Assembly: GCF_014635885.1 (NCBI RefSeq) | Contig: NZ_BMDR01000001.1 | Span: 248,001-312,000, forward strand | Source: Acinetobacter vivianii | GTDB lineage: Bacteria > Pseudomonadota > Gammaproteobacteria > Pseudomonadales > Moraxellaceae | Length of the DNA stretch: 64,000 bases | Direction of reading: 5' to 3' | Shown: positions 39,143 through 47,827 of the stretch, piece after piece | How positions within the stretch are numbered: position 1 is the first letter of the stretch | Layout of the letters: the number at the start of each line of letters is the position of its first letter | The notes under the pieces: generated by a model | The model's database searches: none | What the model was told of the DNA's origin: nothing | The model's input: only the letters and a program-made list of their open reading frames with translations | Translations under genes and position numbers: made by a program

Positions 39143-39731
39143 TTTACTGCGCCATGGTGAAACGACATTTAGTCATACATTGCGTGGTCATCTGGATGAT
39201 GAGCTGACAGAACAGGGTTGGTTGCAGATGCAATCGACCATTCAGCAAGCTCTGAATGCGCAGATGCAGTGGGATGTGATTATCAGTTCACCTTTACAGC
39301 GTTGCCAAAAGTTTGCGGTTGCATTGGCCCAGCAATTAGAAAAACCACTTTTGCTTCATACCGAAATGAAGGAAATGTTCTTTGGTGATTGGGAAGGTGT
39401 TTCAACCCAAACCATTTATGAAACAGAGCCTGAGTTATTGGCAAATTTCTGGCAATTTCCCACGCAATATCATGCACCGAATGGGGAAAGCTTTGCTCAG
39501 TTCCAGCAGCGAGTCATGCATGGGGTGAATCGTATTTATACCAAAATGCAGCAGAATCATTGGCATAGGGCCTTGGTTGTAACACATGGCGGGGTAATTA
39601 AATTATTGACCTGCTTAGTACGTCAACAGGCGCTAGATGATTTATTAAAAATGCCAGCCGAGCTTGGAAAGCTATACTCACTCGAATTGAGCCATCACGA
39701 CAATGAGATTCATTTTGTAGAAAATAAATAA
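39123..39731 (+). CDS. cobC: Alpha-ribazole phosphatase-like histidine phosphatase
   Basis: 202 residues of the phosphoglycerate mutase/histidine phosphatase superfamily. RHG motif in DLLRHGETTF (residue 10 onward), the second Arg in SSPLQRC, the Glu/Asp segment MFFGDWEG and the final His in VTHGGVIKLL. Position inside a cob operon supports removal of the 5'-phosphate of alpha-ribazole (or of adenosylcobalamin phosphate). Starts at GTG 39123 within the end of cobT, so it is translationally coupled. Confidence 0.9.
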   Translation: MTKLRLDLLRHGETTFSHTLRGHLDDELTEQGWLQMQSTIQQALNAQMQWDVIISSPLQRCQKFAVALAQQLEKPLLLHTEMKEMFFGDWEGVSTQTIYETEPELLANFWQFPTQYHAPNGESFAQFQQRVMHGVNRIYTKMQQNHWHRALVVTHGGVIKLLTCLVRQQALDDLLKMPAELGKLYSLELSHHDNEIHFVENK

Positions 39732-39844
39732 ATGGGAAAATGACCTTGTCGCTTATTCTATAACTGAGTAGAAAGCTGTAATCGAACTGTCATTGCCACT
39801 GCCTATGATACAGGTCAATTTCTTGACCTATAATCAAATCTTTC

Positions 39845-41428
39845 ATGAATATATTATTTAAAAGCAGTATGTTATGCGTAAGCATTTTATTGGTAGCTTG
39901 TAATAACGATGATCATCAACAAAGTCAGCCATCACCTGAAACCACGCCACAATCAAAATATTATCAAACCAAAACACCGTATCAACCGCAGCAAGATCTG
40001 AAAAAATACGAAGCTATTCCACAAGGTTTTCAGCCCGTTTTTACAGAGCTGGTTGCACGTCATGGCTCTAGAGGTTTGTCGAGTATCAAATATGATTTGG
40101 CACTTTATAACTTGTGGAAACAGGCCAAAGCAGAAAACGCCTTAACGCCGTTAGGGGAGCAATTGGGGGCTGATCTGGAAAGTATGATGAAGGCCAATAT
40201 CCTGCTGGGCTATGGCGTGGAAGGGATTCGTCAGTTCGGATATGGCAATGAAAGCATGCAAGGTATTCAGGAACACCGAGGTATTGCAGATCGTCTATTA
40301 CAGCGCTTACCAGATCTGTTTAAAACCGCTTCGACACAGCCTGCCTCAATTTTAGTGCAAAGTTCAGGTGTTGATCGTGCTGTGGATAGTGCGAAATTCT
40401 TTACCGCTGAACTGATTCAGCAGCAACCTCAACTGAAAAACCAGATTACGCCAATGACCTATACCAGTCTGGACAGCAGCAGTGTGCCATCAGTTGAAGA
40501 TGGAGGCGTAGATCGTTTTAAACTGTATTTTCACAGCTTGAATAAGGACAGTGATTTAACTGAACCCTTATCTACACAGCAACAGGCAATCTATGATGCA
40601 AGTCAGGCTTATCAGCAGTTTGAGGAAGATGATGCTGATTTGGCAAATAAATTAAGTGAACTTGCTAAAAATAGCAAAGCTGAACAGATTGCCATGAGTG
40701 TGCTTACTCCTATTTTCAAGCCAGAATTTATTCAAAAATTAGGCTCGGCAGGATATCTTTTTAGCAATACGGGTTCCTATACGGTGACAGCGCCAAATGG
40801 TGAAAGCATTACCGAAAAAGGTAAAGGCAAGAATACCATTGCCAGTGCTGTGGATGCGGCTGCGTATATGTATGAGTTGTATTCAATTGCAGGCGGCATG
40901 CAAACAGAGCTAAAAAATATTGATTTTGATAAATATATGCCGCTAGAAGCCGCAAAATTTTATGCTGAATTTAACGATGCCAATGATTTTTATAGCAAAG
41001 GGCCAAGCTTTACTGAATCGAAGAATGTCACCAGTGCAATTGCCCAAGGCTTAAAACAGGATTTATTTAAACAGGTCGATGCGATAGTTGATCAGCAGCA
41101 AACGCATCGTGCGGTATTACGTTTTGCGCATGCAGAAATCATCATTCCTTTGGCAACCAGTCTGGAATTGCATGACATGATGCAGCCGCTACCTTTACGT
41201 CAAACTTATAATTATACCAATAGTAAATGGCGTGGTGAGTTTGTGTCGCCGATGGCTGCAAACTTACAATGGGATATCTACCAAAATACACAAGGAACAA
41301 CTTTGGTGAAGATGTTCTATAACGAAAAAGAGACCTTGTTTAAACCAGATTGTAACTATGCGCGTTATAACAATAACAGCTTCTATTATGACTATTTAAA
41401 GTTGAAACAATGTTATCAAATTCAATAA
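39845..41428 (+). CDS. Lipoprotein histidine acid phosphatase, MINPP-like (putative phytase)
   Basis: 527 residues. A lipobox LLVAC places the lipidated Cys at residue 19, so the enzyme is anchored in the envelope. The catalytic ARHGSRG (R72-H73) marks the histidine acid phosphatase clade, and RFAHAE (H429-A-E431) gives the HAE proton-donor motif seen in multiple inositol polyphosphate phosphatases instead of the HD motif of AppA-type phytases. Substrate may be inositol phosphates or another phosphomonoester. It lies 113 bp after cobC and before cobS. Confidence 0.8.
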   Translation: MNILFKSSMLCVSILLVACNNDDHQQSQPSPETTPQSKYYQTKTPYQPQQDLKKYEAIPQGFQPVFTELVARHGSRGLSSIKYDLALYNLWKQAKAENALTPLGEQLGADLESMMKANILLGYGVEGIRQFGYGNESMQGIQEHRGIADRLLQRLPDLFKTASTQPASILVQSSGVDRAVDSAKFFTAELIQQQPQLKNQITPMTYTSLDSSSVPSVEDGGVDRFKLYFHSLNKDSDLTEPLSTQQQAIYDASQAYQQFEEDDADLANKLSELAKNSKAEQIAMSVLTPIFKPEFIQKLGSAGYLFSNTGSYTVTAPNGESITEKGKGKNTIASAVDAAAYMYELYSIAGGMQTELKNIDFDKYMPLEAAKFYAEFNDANDFYSKGPSFTESKNVTSAIAQGLKQDLFKQVDAIVDQQQTHRAVLRFAHAEIIIPLATSLELHDMMQPLPLRQTYNYTNSKWRGEFVSPMAANLQWDIYQNTQGTTLVKMFYNEKETLFKPDCNYARYNNNSFYYDYLKLKQCYQIQ

Positions 41429-41450
41429 GCTGACTTATTTTATATTTCAT

Positions 41451-41478
41451 TTGGGAATCACTTGCTATTCCCAATTTT
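41451..41478 (+). terminator. Terminator after the phosphatase gene
   Basis: TTGGGAAT / ATTCCCAA with an 8-nt loop followed by TTTT. It separates the phosphatase gene from cobS. Confidence 0.7.
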
Positions 41479-41528
41479 ATTTCTTCATAATCATTTTATG
41501 ATAAATCTTTTGAATTGAGCTGTTTCGC

Positions 41529-42269
41529 ATGACACCTTTCTGGATTGCCTTGCAATTTTTGACGGTTTTGCCGATCGAACTAAAAAATATGCCAAGTGCA
41601 AAGCAAAATAGTCAGGCCTTGCTGTTTTATCCTGTAGTTGGCTTATTGATTGGACTGATGTTATTTGCGTTCGCGCTTATATTAGCAAAACTTCCTATTT
41701 TGTTCAGTGCAGCGCTCATTCTGGTGTTATGGATCTGGTTGACTGGTGGCCTACATCTTGATGGACTCGCGGATACCGCAGATGCATGGGTGGGTGGTTA
41801 TGGTGATCCAGAACGAACCCTGAAAATTATGAAGGATCCAGCATGCGGCCCGATCGGAGTATTGAGCCTGATTGCGGTATGTTTGCTTAAATTTGTCGCA
41901 CTCTATGTGTTGCTTGAGCAAAAGCTTGAAGCATTTCTTATTGTATTGCCCATGCTTGGACGTAGTGTGCCACTATTTTTATTTCTCACGACACGCTATG
42001 TACGTGCGCAAGGACTGGCAAGTTCAATGCTTGAGAATATGCCACGACTAGCAATATGGATGGTTTTTGTCATTACAATAGCATTGCTTTGTATGTTTAA
42101 GTGGAAAGGTTTAGTCGCCTTATTCAGTTTTTTGATCATTATCTTTTATTTGCGTGGGCTTTTTATCAAGCGTATTGGCGGGATTACGGGTGATACGGTG
42201 GGTGCTGCAATTGAATTGAGTGAGACGGGTTTGATGCTGAGCTTTGTTATTGCCTCATTTTATATTTAA
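41529..42269 (+). CDS. cobS: Adenosylcobinamide-GDP ribazoletransferase (cobalamin synthase)
   Basis: 246-residue polytopic inner-membrane protein joining AdoCbi-GDP with alpha-ribazole (phosphate). The conserved acidic block GGLHLDGLADTADAW is at about residues 74-88, followed by IMKDPACGPIG. Five to seven hydrophobic segments. It completes the nucleotide-loop assembly set cobU-cobT-cobC-cobS; corrin-ring genes are absent, fitting cobinamide salvage or a pathway split over loci. Confidence 0.94.
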   Translation: MTPFWIALQFLTVLPIELKNMPSAKQNSQALLFYPVVGLLIGLMLFAFALILAKLPILFSAALILVLWIWLTGGLHLDGLADTADAWVGGYGDPERTLKIMKDPACGPIGVLSLIAVCLLKFVALYVLLEQKLEAFLIVLPMLGRSVPLFLFLTTRYVRAQGLASSMLENMPRLAIWMVFVITIALLCMFKWKGLVALFSFLIIIFYLRGLFIKRIGGITGDTVGAAIELSETGLMLSFVIASFYI

Positions 42270-42273
42270 GCCT

Positions 42274-42305
42274 AAAGATATGGCCTCAGTTGAAGCCATA
42301 TCTTT
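42274..42305. terminator. Bidirectional terminator between cobS and the TonB receptor gene
   Basis: AAAGATATGGC / GCCATATCTTT, perfect 11-bp stem, 10-nt loop, between convergent genes. Confidence 0.85.
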
Positions 42306-42317
42306 TATTCAGTCGTT

Positions 42318-44429
42318 TTATTTTCCAAAATGATAGCGCAAACCTAATAAATAGGTCCGCGGCGCAGCCGGTGTGTAGCTTGCCTGATTATTGCTAAAAG
42401 ATGTACTTTCAGCGTAATGCACATCGGTGACATTGATGACTTGACCAAACACTTCATAAGCATTTTTACGATAGTTAGCGCGTAAGTTCAGCAAGGTATG
42501 GCCATCATATTTTTCTGTATTGGCATCATTGATCCAGTAAGATCCAACATAGACACCTTCTACAGCAAGTAATAATTCAGGAACCGGTTTGATCTGATAT
42601 TCAACTGTGCCAAAGCTTTTGGGTGCGCTTGGCATGGTATTGCCGCTGTAATCGAGTGAACTTGAGGGTTGAAACGCTTTATATTCATGTTTTGCAAAGC
42701 TACCCGAAACTTTTAAACGCTGATCATAAAGCGCATTGATCTTCCATGTGCCGCCAATTTCTATCCCTTGATGCAGGGTTTTACCAGCATTGCGTGGTTC
42801 GCGAGTATTATCTGGCTTGGTGTAATTGATGACTTCATCTTTGCCTTGTAAACGGTATAAGGTAATCTCCCCATCGACACGGTCATCCAGCAGTTTAAAG
42901 CGTAAACCGGCATCAATATTATCAAACGTCGCTTCTCTCAGATTTGGCGTGACCAGATTTGCGCCGTACAGGCTGCTTACTTCTGGCGGAACAAAACCTT
43001 GCGACCAGTTACTGTAAATGTCCATGGCAGGCGTGATATTCCAGACAAAACCGACTTGTGGGCTGGCTTTATGGAAATTACGTTTTTCATCAGGCGCACC
43101 TGTTACTTTTGATGGGGTTAATTTATTGCTGTAGTCATAACTGATCCAGTCATAACGAGCACCACCGACCAGATTTAAGGTCGGAATAACCTGCCAGTTT
43201 GCTTGTGCATAAAGGGCCTGATTATTAACGTCAACATTAAAATCGCGTAGCAACTGGCGTTGTTTATAACCCGTATAAATCAGGCTGTCTGGATCACGAA
43301 AAACCTCGATATCATTGGTTTTGGCCTGATTCGGTGAGTAATCTGTCATTGCCCCAACGATCAGTTTGACCTGATCCAATGTGGCAGAATGCTGCATATT
43401 CAAGCCATAAGACTGAAATGCGTTATATGTGGTCTGTCCACTATATGTGCCAGTCGGTTTACCATTTTTAACATCGGTACGGATACTATAACTTGGATTT
43501 TGTTCCGTGGTATTGTCACGATAATACAAGGTGAACTGGCTTTGTTGCTGATCATTCCATTGGTGATTCAGCTGTGAAGAAATACGAGTGGCCTCAACCT
43601 CACGATCAGTAAAGGTCTGATAGCTATATCCAGGACGATTACGGTAATCTTCCAGACTTAAATTGCCCGTCATGTCTGCTTTTAGGTGATTGTAGCTCAC
43701 AATATTCTTGATTTGTGTCGCATCAGAAATACGCCAGTCATGTCGTAAGGTAACACTTTGCTTGTTACTTTCGGCATGGTCTTGCCAGCTGTCACCACGA
43801 TCACTGGCATAGGCAGATAATCGCAAACCCTGTTCACCATACTCAGTTGCGAAGGTATTAGAAGCATCAATATCCAGACGGCGATAACCTTCTGAACTTG
43901 CACTGATTCCTATATTTGCTGTTGGTGTTGCACTCGGTGCTTTGGTCAGGAAGTTGATGGTTCCGCCAATGGCATTGCTTCCGTACAAGCTGCTGGCTGG
44001 ACCACGCAAGATCTCGATACTGTCAATTCCGGCAAGGTTCACTTCATACAAGGCATTGTGGTTAAACACGCCCACAGGTCGAATTGAAATACCATCTTCA
44101 AGATACTGATAAACTGCTGCTGTGGTAATTGGCTGACGAATCGACATCATATGCTGTTCATTGCCCAGATCATTCATCAAAACACCTGGGGTTTGATTGA
44201 CCAGTTGGCCGATGAATGTTGCATGTTTATCTTCGATATCCTTAATGCCGATTTTACTGATCGCGGCAGGGGTATTATTAATTGATTCGCCTTCACGACT
44301 GGCGGTCACAACGATGGTGGCTAAGGTTTTGGTCGTATCAGACGGCACAGTTTCAGCAAAAGCAACGGAGTTATAGCTGACAGAAAGGCAAGCAGCCGCT
44401 AATACAGACAAACGGAATTGAGTATTCAT
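42318..44429 (-). CDS. TonB-dependent outer-membrane receptor, substrate uncertain
   Basis: 703 residues. Signal peptide MNTQFRLSVLAAACLSVSYNSVAFAE (cited as start MNTQFRLS and end SVAFAE), TonB-box-like LATIVVTASR, plug domain with LVNQTPGVLMNDL, LEDGISIRPVG, IEILRGPASSLYGSNAIGGTINFLT and a barrel ending in LGLRYHFGK with the aromatic-rich terminal strand. The upstream neighbour on the same strand is a His-rich DUF2946-like gene, which favours copper or another metal; the cobS gene on the other side would fit corrinoids. No cobalamin riboswitch or clear Fur box is visible upstream. Confidence 0.88.
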   Translation of the reverse strand: MNTQFRLSVLAAACLSVSYNSVAFAETVPSDTTKTLATIVVTASREGESINNTPAAISKIGIKDIEDKHATFIGQLVNQTPGVLMNDLGNEQHMMSIRQPITTAAVYQYLEDGISIRPVGVFNHNALYEVNLAGIDSIEILRGPASSLYGSNAIGGTINFLTKAPSATPTANIGISASSEGYRRLDIDASNTFATEYGEQGLRLSAYASDRGDSWQDHAESNKQSVTLRHDWRISDATQIKNIVSYNHLKADMTGNLSLEDYRNRPGYSYQTFTDREVEATRISSQLNHQWNDQQQSQFTLYYRDNTTEQNPSYSIRTDVKNGKPTGTYSGQTTYNAFQSYGLNMQHSATLDQVKLIVGAMTDYSPNQAKTNDIEVFRDPDSLIYTGYKQRQLLRDFNVDVNNQALYAQANWQVIPTLNLVGGARYDWISYDYSNKLTPSKVTGAPDEKRNFHKASPQVGFVWNITPAMDIYSNWSQGFVPPEVSSLYGANLVTPNLREATFDNIDAGLRFKLLDDRVDGEITLYRLQGKDEVINYTKPDNTREPRNAGKTLHQGIEIGGTWKINALYDQRLKVSGSFAKHEYKAFQPSSSLDYSGNTMPSAPKSFGTVEYQIKPVPELLLAVEGVYVGSYWINDANTEKYDGHTLLNLRANYRKNAYEVFGQVINVTDVHYAESTSFSNNQASYTPAAPRTYLLGLRYHFGK

Positions 44430-44501
44430 TTTGAACTCTATAAAAAGCAATACATAAGGACGTGCCGTAGTTGTAAGTGGGCACGAAGTAAAATTTGCGA
44501 T

Positions 44502-45005
44502 TTATAAAGTGAGTGGCGGGGCTTGTTTAGTTGGGAAAATATAAAAGATGCGGGGTATATGCAGATCTTCTGTCCACGAATAACAGAGGTAGCGTACACG
44601 ACTAAACCAAGCCAGTAGAAAGATAAAAATAAATGCAATCAATGGGATGAGAACAGCAGCATCAAGGCCATGTGTACACAAAGGGCAATGTTTCATGATC
44701 TGGCTGGCAAGCGCAAAAACTTCCTGTGCATGATCACTAAGATGTGCATGTTTAGAGCTTTGCAGTTGCTGGGTATGGTGCATGTCATGCATTGCAAGTG
44801 GGTGATGGCCTGCGTGAGTCTGAGTCATCAATGATGCATTTTGAATCACTGTCACCTGACAATGACTTGGCATTGCATAAAGTGCAGGTACGATACCTGT
44901 ATGGACCATCGTTGGTAAGAAGATATGCCAGAGTAAACACAGCAAAGTCACCGCGCCAAGAGAGGCACGCCACTTAAGCAAATGTTGACGAAAACTGGAC
45001 TTCAT
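44502..45005 (-). CDS. DUF2946-like His-rich membrane protein
   Basis: 167 residues from ATG 45005 (an upstream TTG would give 188). A TM helix at residues 15-35, a periplasmic His/Met-rich stretch (THAGHHPLAMHDMHHTQ and KHAHLSDHA), the DUF2946-type CPxC motif in KHCPLCTHG, then a second TM helix (VLIPLIAFIFIFLLAWF). Such proteins accompany copper-related receptors and periplasmic metal handling. It lies 72 bp upstream of the TonB receptor gene in the same direction, so the pair is probably an operon. Metal binding is inferred. Confidence 0.7.
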   Translation of the reverse strand: MKSSFRQHLLKWRASLGAVTLLCLLWHIFLPTMVHTGIVPALYAMPSHCQVTVIQNASLMTQTHAGHHPLAMHDMHHTQQLQSSKHAHLSDHAQEVFALASQIMKHCPLCTHGLDAAVLIPLIAFIFIFLLAWFSRVRYLCYSWTEDLHIPRIFYIFPTKQAPPLTL

Positions 45006-45093
45006 ATCAGCGATACGTCGTAGGGGGAAATGTGGCAGCAGTATAATGAAAAAAAGAGGCTTATTCAAAAGATATCAGTGTAATTCAAAACAA

Positions 45094-45119
45094 AAAACAG
45101 GCCCATAAGAGCCTGTTTT
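45094..45119 (-). terminator. Terminator after the DAHP synthase gene
   Basis: AAAACAGGC / GCCTGTTTT with an 8-nt loop; T-run on the minus strand downstream of aroG. Confidence 0.85.
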
Positions 45120-45134
45120 ACATCTATTTAAAGA

Positions 45135-46226
45135 TTAACGATTTGGTAAAACGTCTTTTAACGCTTCATGCATTTCTAGCAATGCTTTTTCAGTTGTTTC
45201 CCAGTCGATACAGCCATCAGTCACTGACTTGCCGTATTCAAGATCACACAGATTTTCTGGAATATCTTGACGACCACCTTTTAAGTGACTTTCCACCATG
45301 ATCCCAACGATTGATTTATTACCATCCAGAATTTGTTCTGTAATATTTTTCAAAACCAAAGGCTGTAAGTACGGGTCTTTGTTTGAGTTGGCATGACTGG
45401 TATCAATCATGATCTTGTTGCTCACTTTCGCTTTTGCTAGAGCTGCTTCTGCTTCTGCAACAGATGTTGCATCATAGTTTGGCTTGCCATTACCACCACG
45501 TAATACTACGTGTGCATATGGGTTACCTTTGGTATTGATAATCGCAACCTGACCATTTTCATTTAGGCCCAAGAAGCTGTGACCATGTTTAACCGATTGC
45601 ATCGCATTGGTTGCAACGGTTAAGCCGCCATCCGTACCATTTTTAAAGCCAACAGGTGATGAAAGACCAGAAGACATTTCACGGTGAGTCTGACTTTCAG
45701 TAGTACGTGCGCCAATTGCAGACCATGAAATTAAATCTTGATAATATTGCGGTGAGTTCGGATCAAGTGCTTCAGTCGCACAAGGTAATCCTTTTTCATT
45801 CAAATCAATCAATAAGCCACGACCAATGTGCAAGCCTTTTTCAATATTAAATGAGTCGTTCATGTCTGGATCGTTGATTAAACCTTTCCAGCCCACAGTG
45901 GTACGCGGTTTTTCAAAATAAACACGCATCACCAGATATAAAGTATCTTTTACTTTTTCACTCAGGACTTTCAGGCGATCAGCATATTCATGTGCAGCTT
46001 TAGGATCATGGATTGAGCACGGACCAATCACGACAAACAAACGTTTGTCATTGCCATCTAAAATATTACGTACAGTAGCACGTCCTTGTAACACAGTTTG
46101 AGACGCAGCCTCAGATAATGGAAGATCAGCTTTCAATTCTGCTGGTGTAATCAGCGTTTGAATGCTTTTAATGTTTACATCATCGATATCGGGCTGAGAA
46201 ACTGGATTTGACTGTAGAGTATTCAT
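45135..46226 (-). CDS. aroG: 3-deoxy-7-phosphoheptulonate synthase, class I
   Basis: 363 residues. Condenses phosphoenolpyruvate and erythrose-4-phosphate in the first step of the shikimate pathway. Family marks: VVIGPCSIHD (about residue 67), MRVYFEKPRTTVGWKGLINDP (given here from its parts RVYFEKPRTT and GWKGLINDP), SWSAIGARTTESQ, SPVGFKNGTDG and MIDTSHANSNKD. AroF/G/H isoform, and hence the feedback amino acid, cannot be decided. ATG at 46226 is preferred to a GTG 9 bp upstream. Confidence 0.93.
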   Translation of the reverse strand: MNTLQSNPVSQPDIDDVNIKSIQTLITPAELKADLPLSEAASQTVLQGRATVRNILDGNDKRLFVVIGPCSIHDPKAAHEYADRLKVLSEKVKDTLYLVMRVYFEKPRTTVGWKGLINDPDMNDSFNIEKGLHIGRGLLIDLNEKGLPCATEALDPNSPQYYQDLISWSAIGARTTESQTHREMSSGLSSPVGFKNGTDGGLTVATNAMQSVKHGHSFLGLNENGQVAIINTKGNPYAHVVLRGGNGKPNYDATSVAEAEAALAKAKVSNKIMIDTSHANSNKDPYLQPLVLKNITEQILDGNKSIVGIMVESHLKGGRQDIPENLCDLEYGKSVTDGCIDWETTEKALLEMHEALKDVLPNR

Positions 46227-46344
46227 TGCTGTCACAAATTCAATCGAAAAAAGAGGTTATTTTGTCTGCGAATATAGCATGAAATGCCGACTGATTAACT
46301 AGCAATAACGATAATTTATGCAGAAAGCAGCGGCATTTGTTGGC

Positions 46345-47265
46345 TTAAACAATTGTTGTTGAATGACTTGTCTGTTGTACAACGACAGCCTGATGAGTCT
46401 CAACTGGCTTCGGTTTGGCTTTCACAGGGTTCACAATAAAGTTCACGCCCAAAGCAAATAAGGTAATCCCTAAAATTTTACGAATCAGTCTTTCTGGCAT
46501 ACGTGAACTAATTAAAGTCCCGACAATAATCGCAGGGATAGAACCGACCAATAACCACATCAACAGACTAAAGTCGACGTTACCTGAAGACATATGACTA
46601 AGGCCTGCAACTGCTGTAAGTAAAACGGCATGCACCACGTCTGAACCAATAATACGGATCATCGGCAAGTTAGGAAACATTAGAACTAAAGCCATGATAC
46701 CAAAGGCACCCGCACCGACAGATGAAAGGGTAACAAAGATACCTAATACGATTCCCATGATGACAATGTAATGACGTTTGTGTTGCAAAGCATGTTGTTC
46801 GCTTTCCATATTCGCTTGTTCACGGTTACGGAAACGGTCAAAGAATTTTTCAATCTGTGCACGAAAGACAATTGAAATACCCGTCAAGGTCAACATAAAG
46901 CCTAAAACCATAGTCAGCACAGCTTTATAATGCGTGGATTGACTGAGGTAATGTTCGAGTGCCCAAGAGGTCGCAAATGATGCTGGAATACTGCCTAATG
47001 CTAGCCAGAGTACGATCGGCCAGACAATATTGAGTTTTTTAGCATGGACAATAGAGCCGCAAAATTTAGAGATTGAGGCATATAACAAGTCTGTACCAAT
47101 CGCGATATGAGGTTCGATTTTAAATAGACTGATCAGGATTGGGGTCATTAAAGAACCACCGCCGACACCTGTGATACCAACACAGAAGCCAACCAATACC
47201 CCAGCCATAATAAATTCAATAGGACCAAACATCGACAATATGCCTAAATATGCAAAAATCAGCAT
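46345..47265 (-). CDS. TauE/SafE (TSUP) family membrane transporter
   Basis: 306 residues, about eight hydrophobic helices in two halves. GFCVGITGVGGGSLMTPIL near the N-terminus and TLSSVGAGAFGIMAL in the second half are the paired glycine-rich motifs of the family. Members export sulfite, sulfoacetate or other organosulfur anions, or import them; substrate unknown. Start could also be ATG 47232 (MFGPIEF). The 289-bp gap 47266-47554 shows no gene. Confidence 0.85.
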   Translation of the reverse strand: MLIFAYLGILSMFGPIEFIMAGVLVGFCVGITGVGGGSLMTPILISLFKIEPHIAIGTDLLYASISKFCGSIVHAKKLNIVWPIVLWLALGSIPASFATSWALEHYLSQSTHYKAVLTMVLGFMLTLTGISIVFRAQIEKFFDRFRNREQANMESEQHALQHKRHYIVIMGIVLGIFVTLSSVGAGAFGIMALVLMFPNLPMIRIIGSDVVHAVLLTAVAGLSHMSSGNVDFSLLMWLLVGSIPAIIVGTLISSRMPERLIRKILGITLFALGVNFIVNPVKAKPKPVETHQAVVVQQTSHSTTIV

Positions 47266-47554
47266 ATCTTATGCTTTTTTTAGATAACTCGTTGTGATGA
47301 ATAATGATTTACTTATGCAAAAAAACGCTAAAGAAAAAGATAGGTTTTCTTAGAATTTATTTTTGGATTAAGAGATAAGGGTGCAATGATAGCATGAAAA
47401 CACCAAAAGCTTTATTCAGATAAAGCAGGCTGGAATGTCTTTGGACGTCGCCAGCAAAGGAATAATGATATTTATAAATAAAATATATCAATGAGTTATG
47501 TTTTTTAGGCAACTTTTTATAAGTGGAGTTAAAAAGTTGCCTGACAGATTCATT

Positions 47555-47827
47555 TTATTTTTTTACGGGTTTAAGCTCATTAACCCAGAGTACCAATAAG
47601 AAAGTCACGGGCGTTGCGAAAATCCACCAGCTTACGAACCCAATCGAACTGCCATATTCTAAACAAAGCAGGCTACCTGCAAGCAAAAAGCATAGATAAG
47701 CCAGTACCTTGAGCTGTATTTGATAGCGAATGACAAACTGTTGTTTTGATTTACTAATCTGCTTAGAACTACATTTATAGAGCAGCATCATTCCAACAAG
47801 TATCAATATGAGGCTCAAAAGAATCAT
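47555..47827 (-). CDS. DUF3325-like small inner-membrane protein, second module
   Basis: 90 residues, three hydrophobic helices (MILLSLILILVGMMLLYKC, LKVLAYLCFLLAGSLLCLE, VSWWIFATPVTFLLVLWV). Start codon overlaps the stop of the preceding PepSY gene as ATGA. Same position relative to a PepSY gene as bfnK. Confidence 0.7.
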   Translation of the reverse strand: MILLSLILILVGMMLLYKCSSKQISKSKQQFVIRYQIQLKVLAYLCFLLAGSLLCLEYGSSIGFVSWWIFATPVTFLLVLWVNELKPVKK

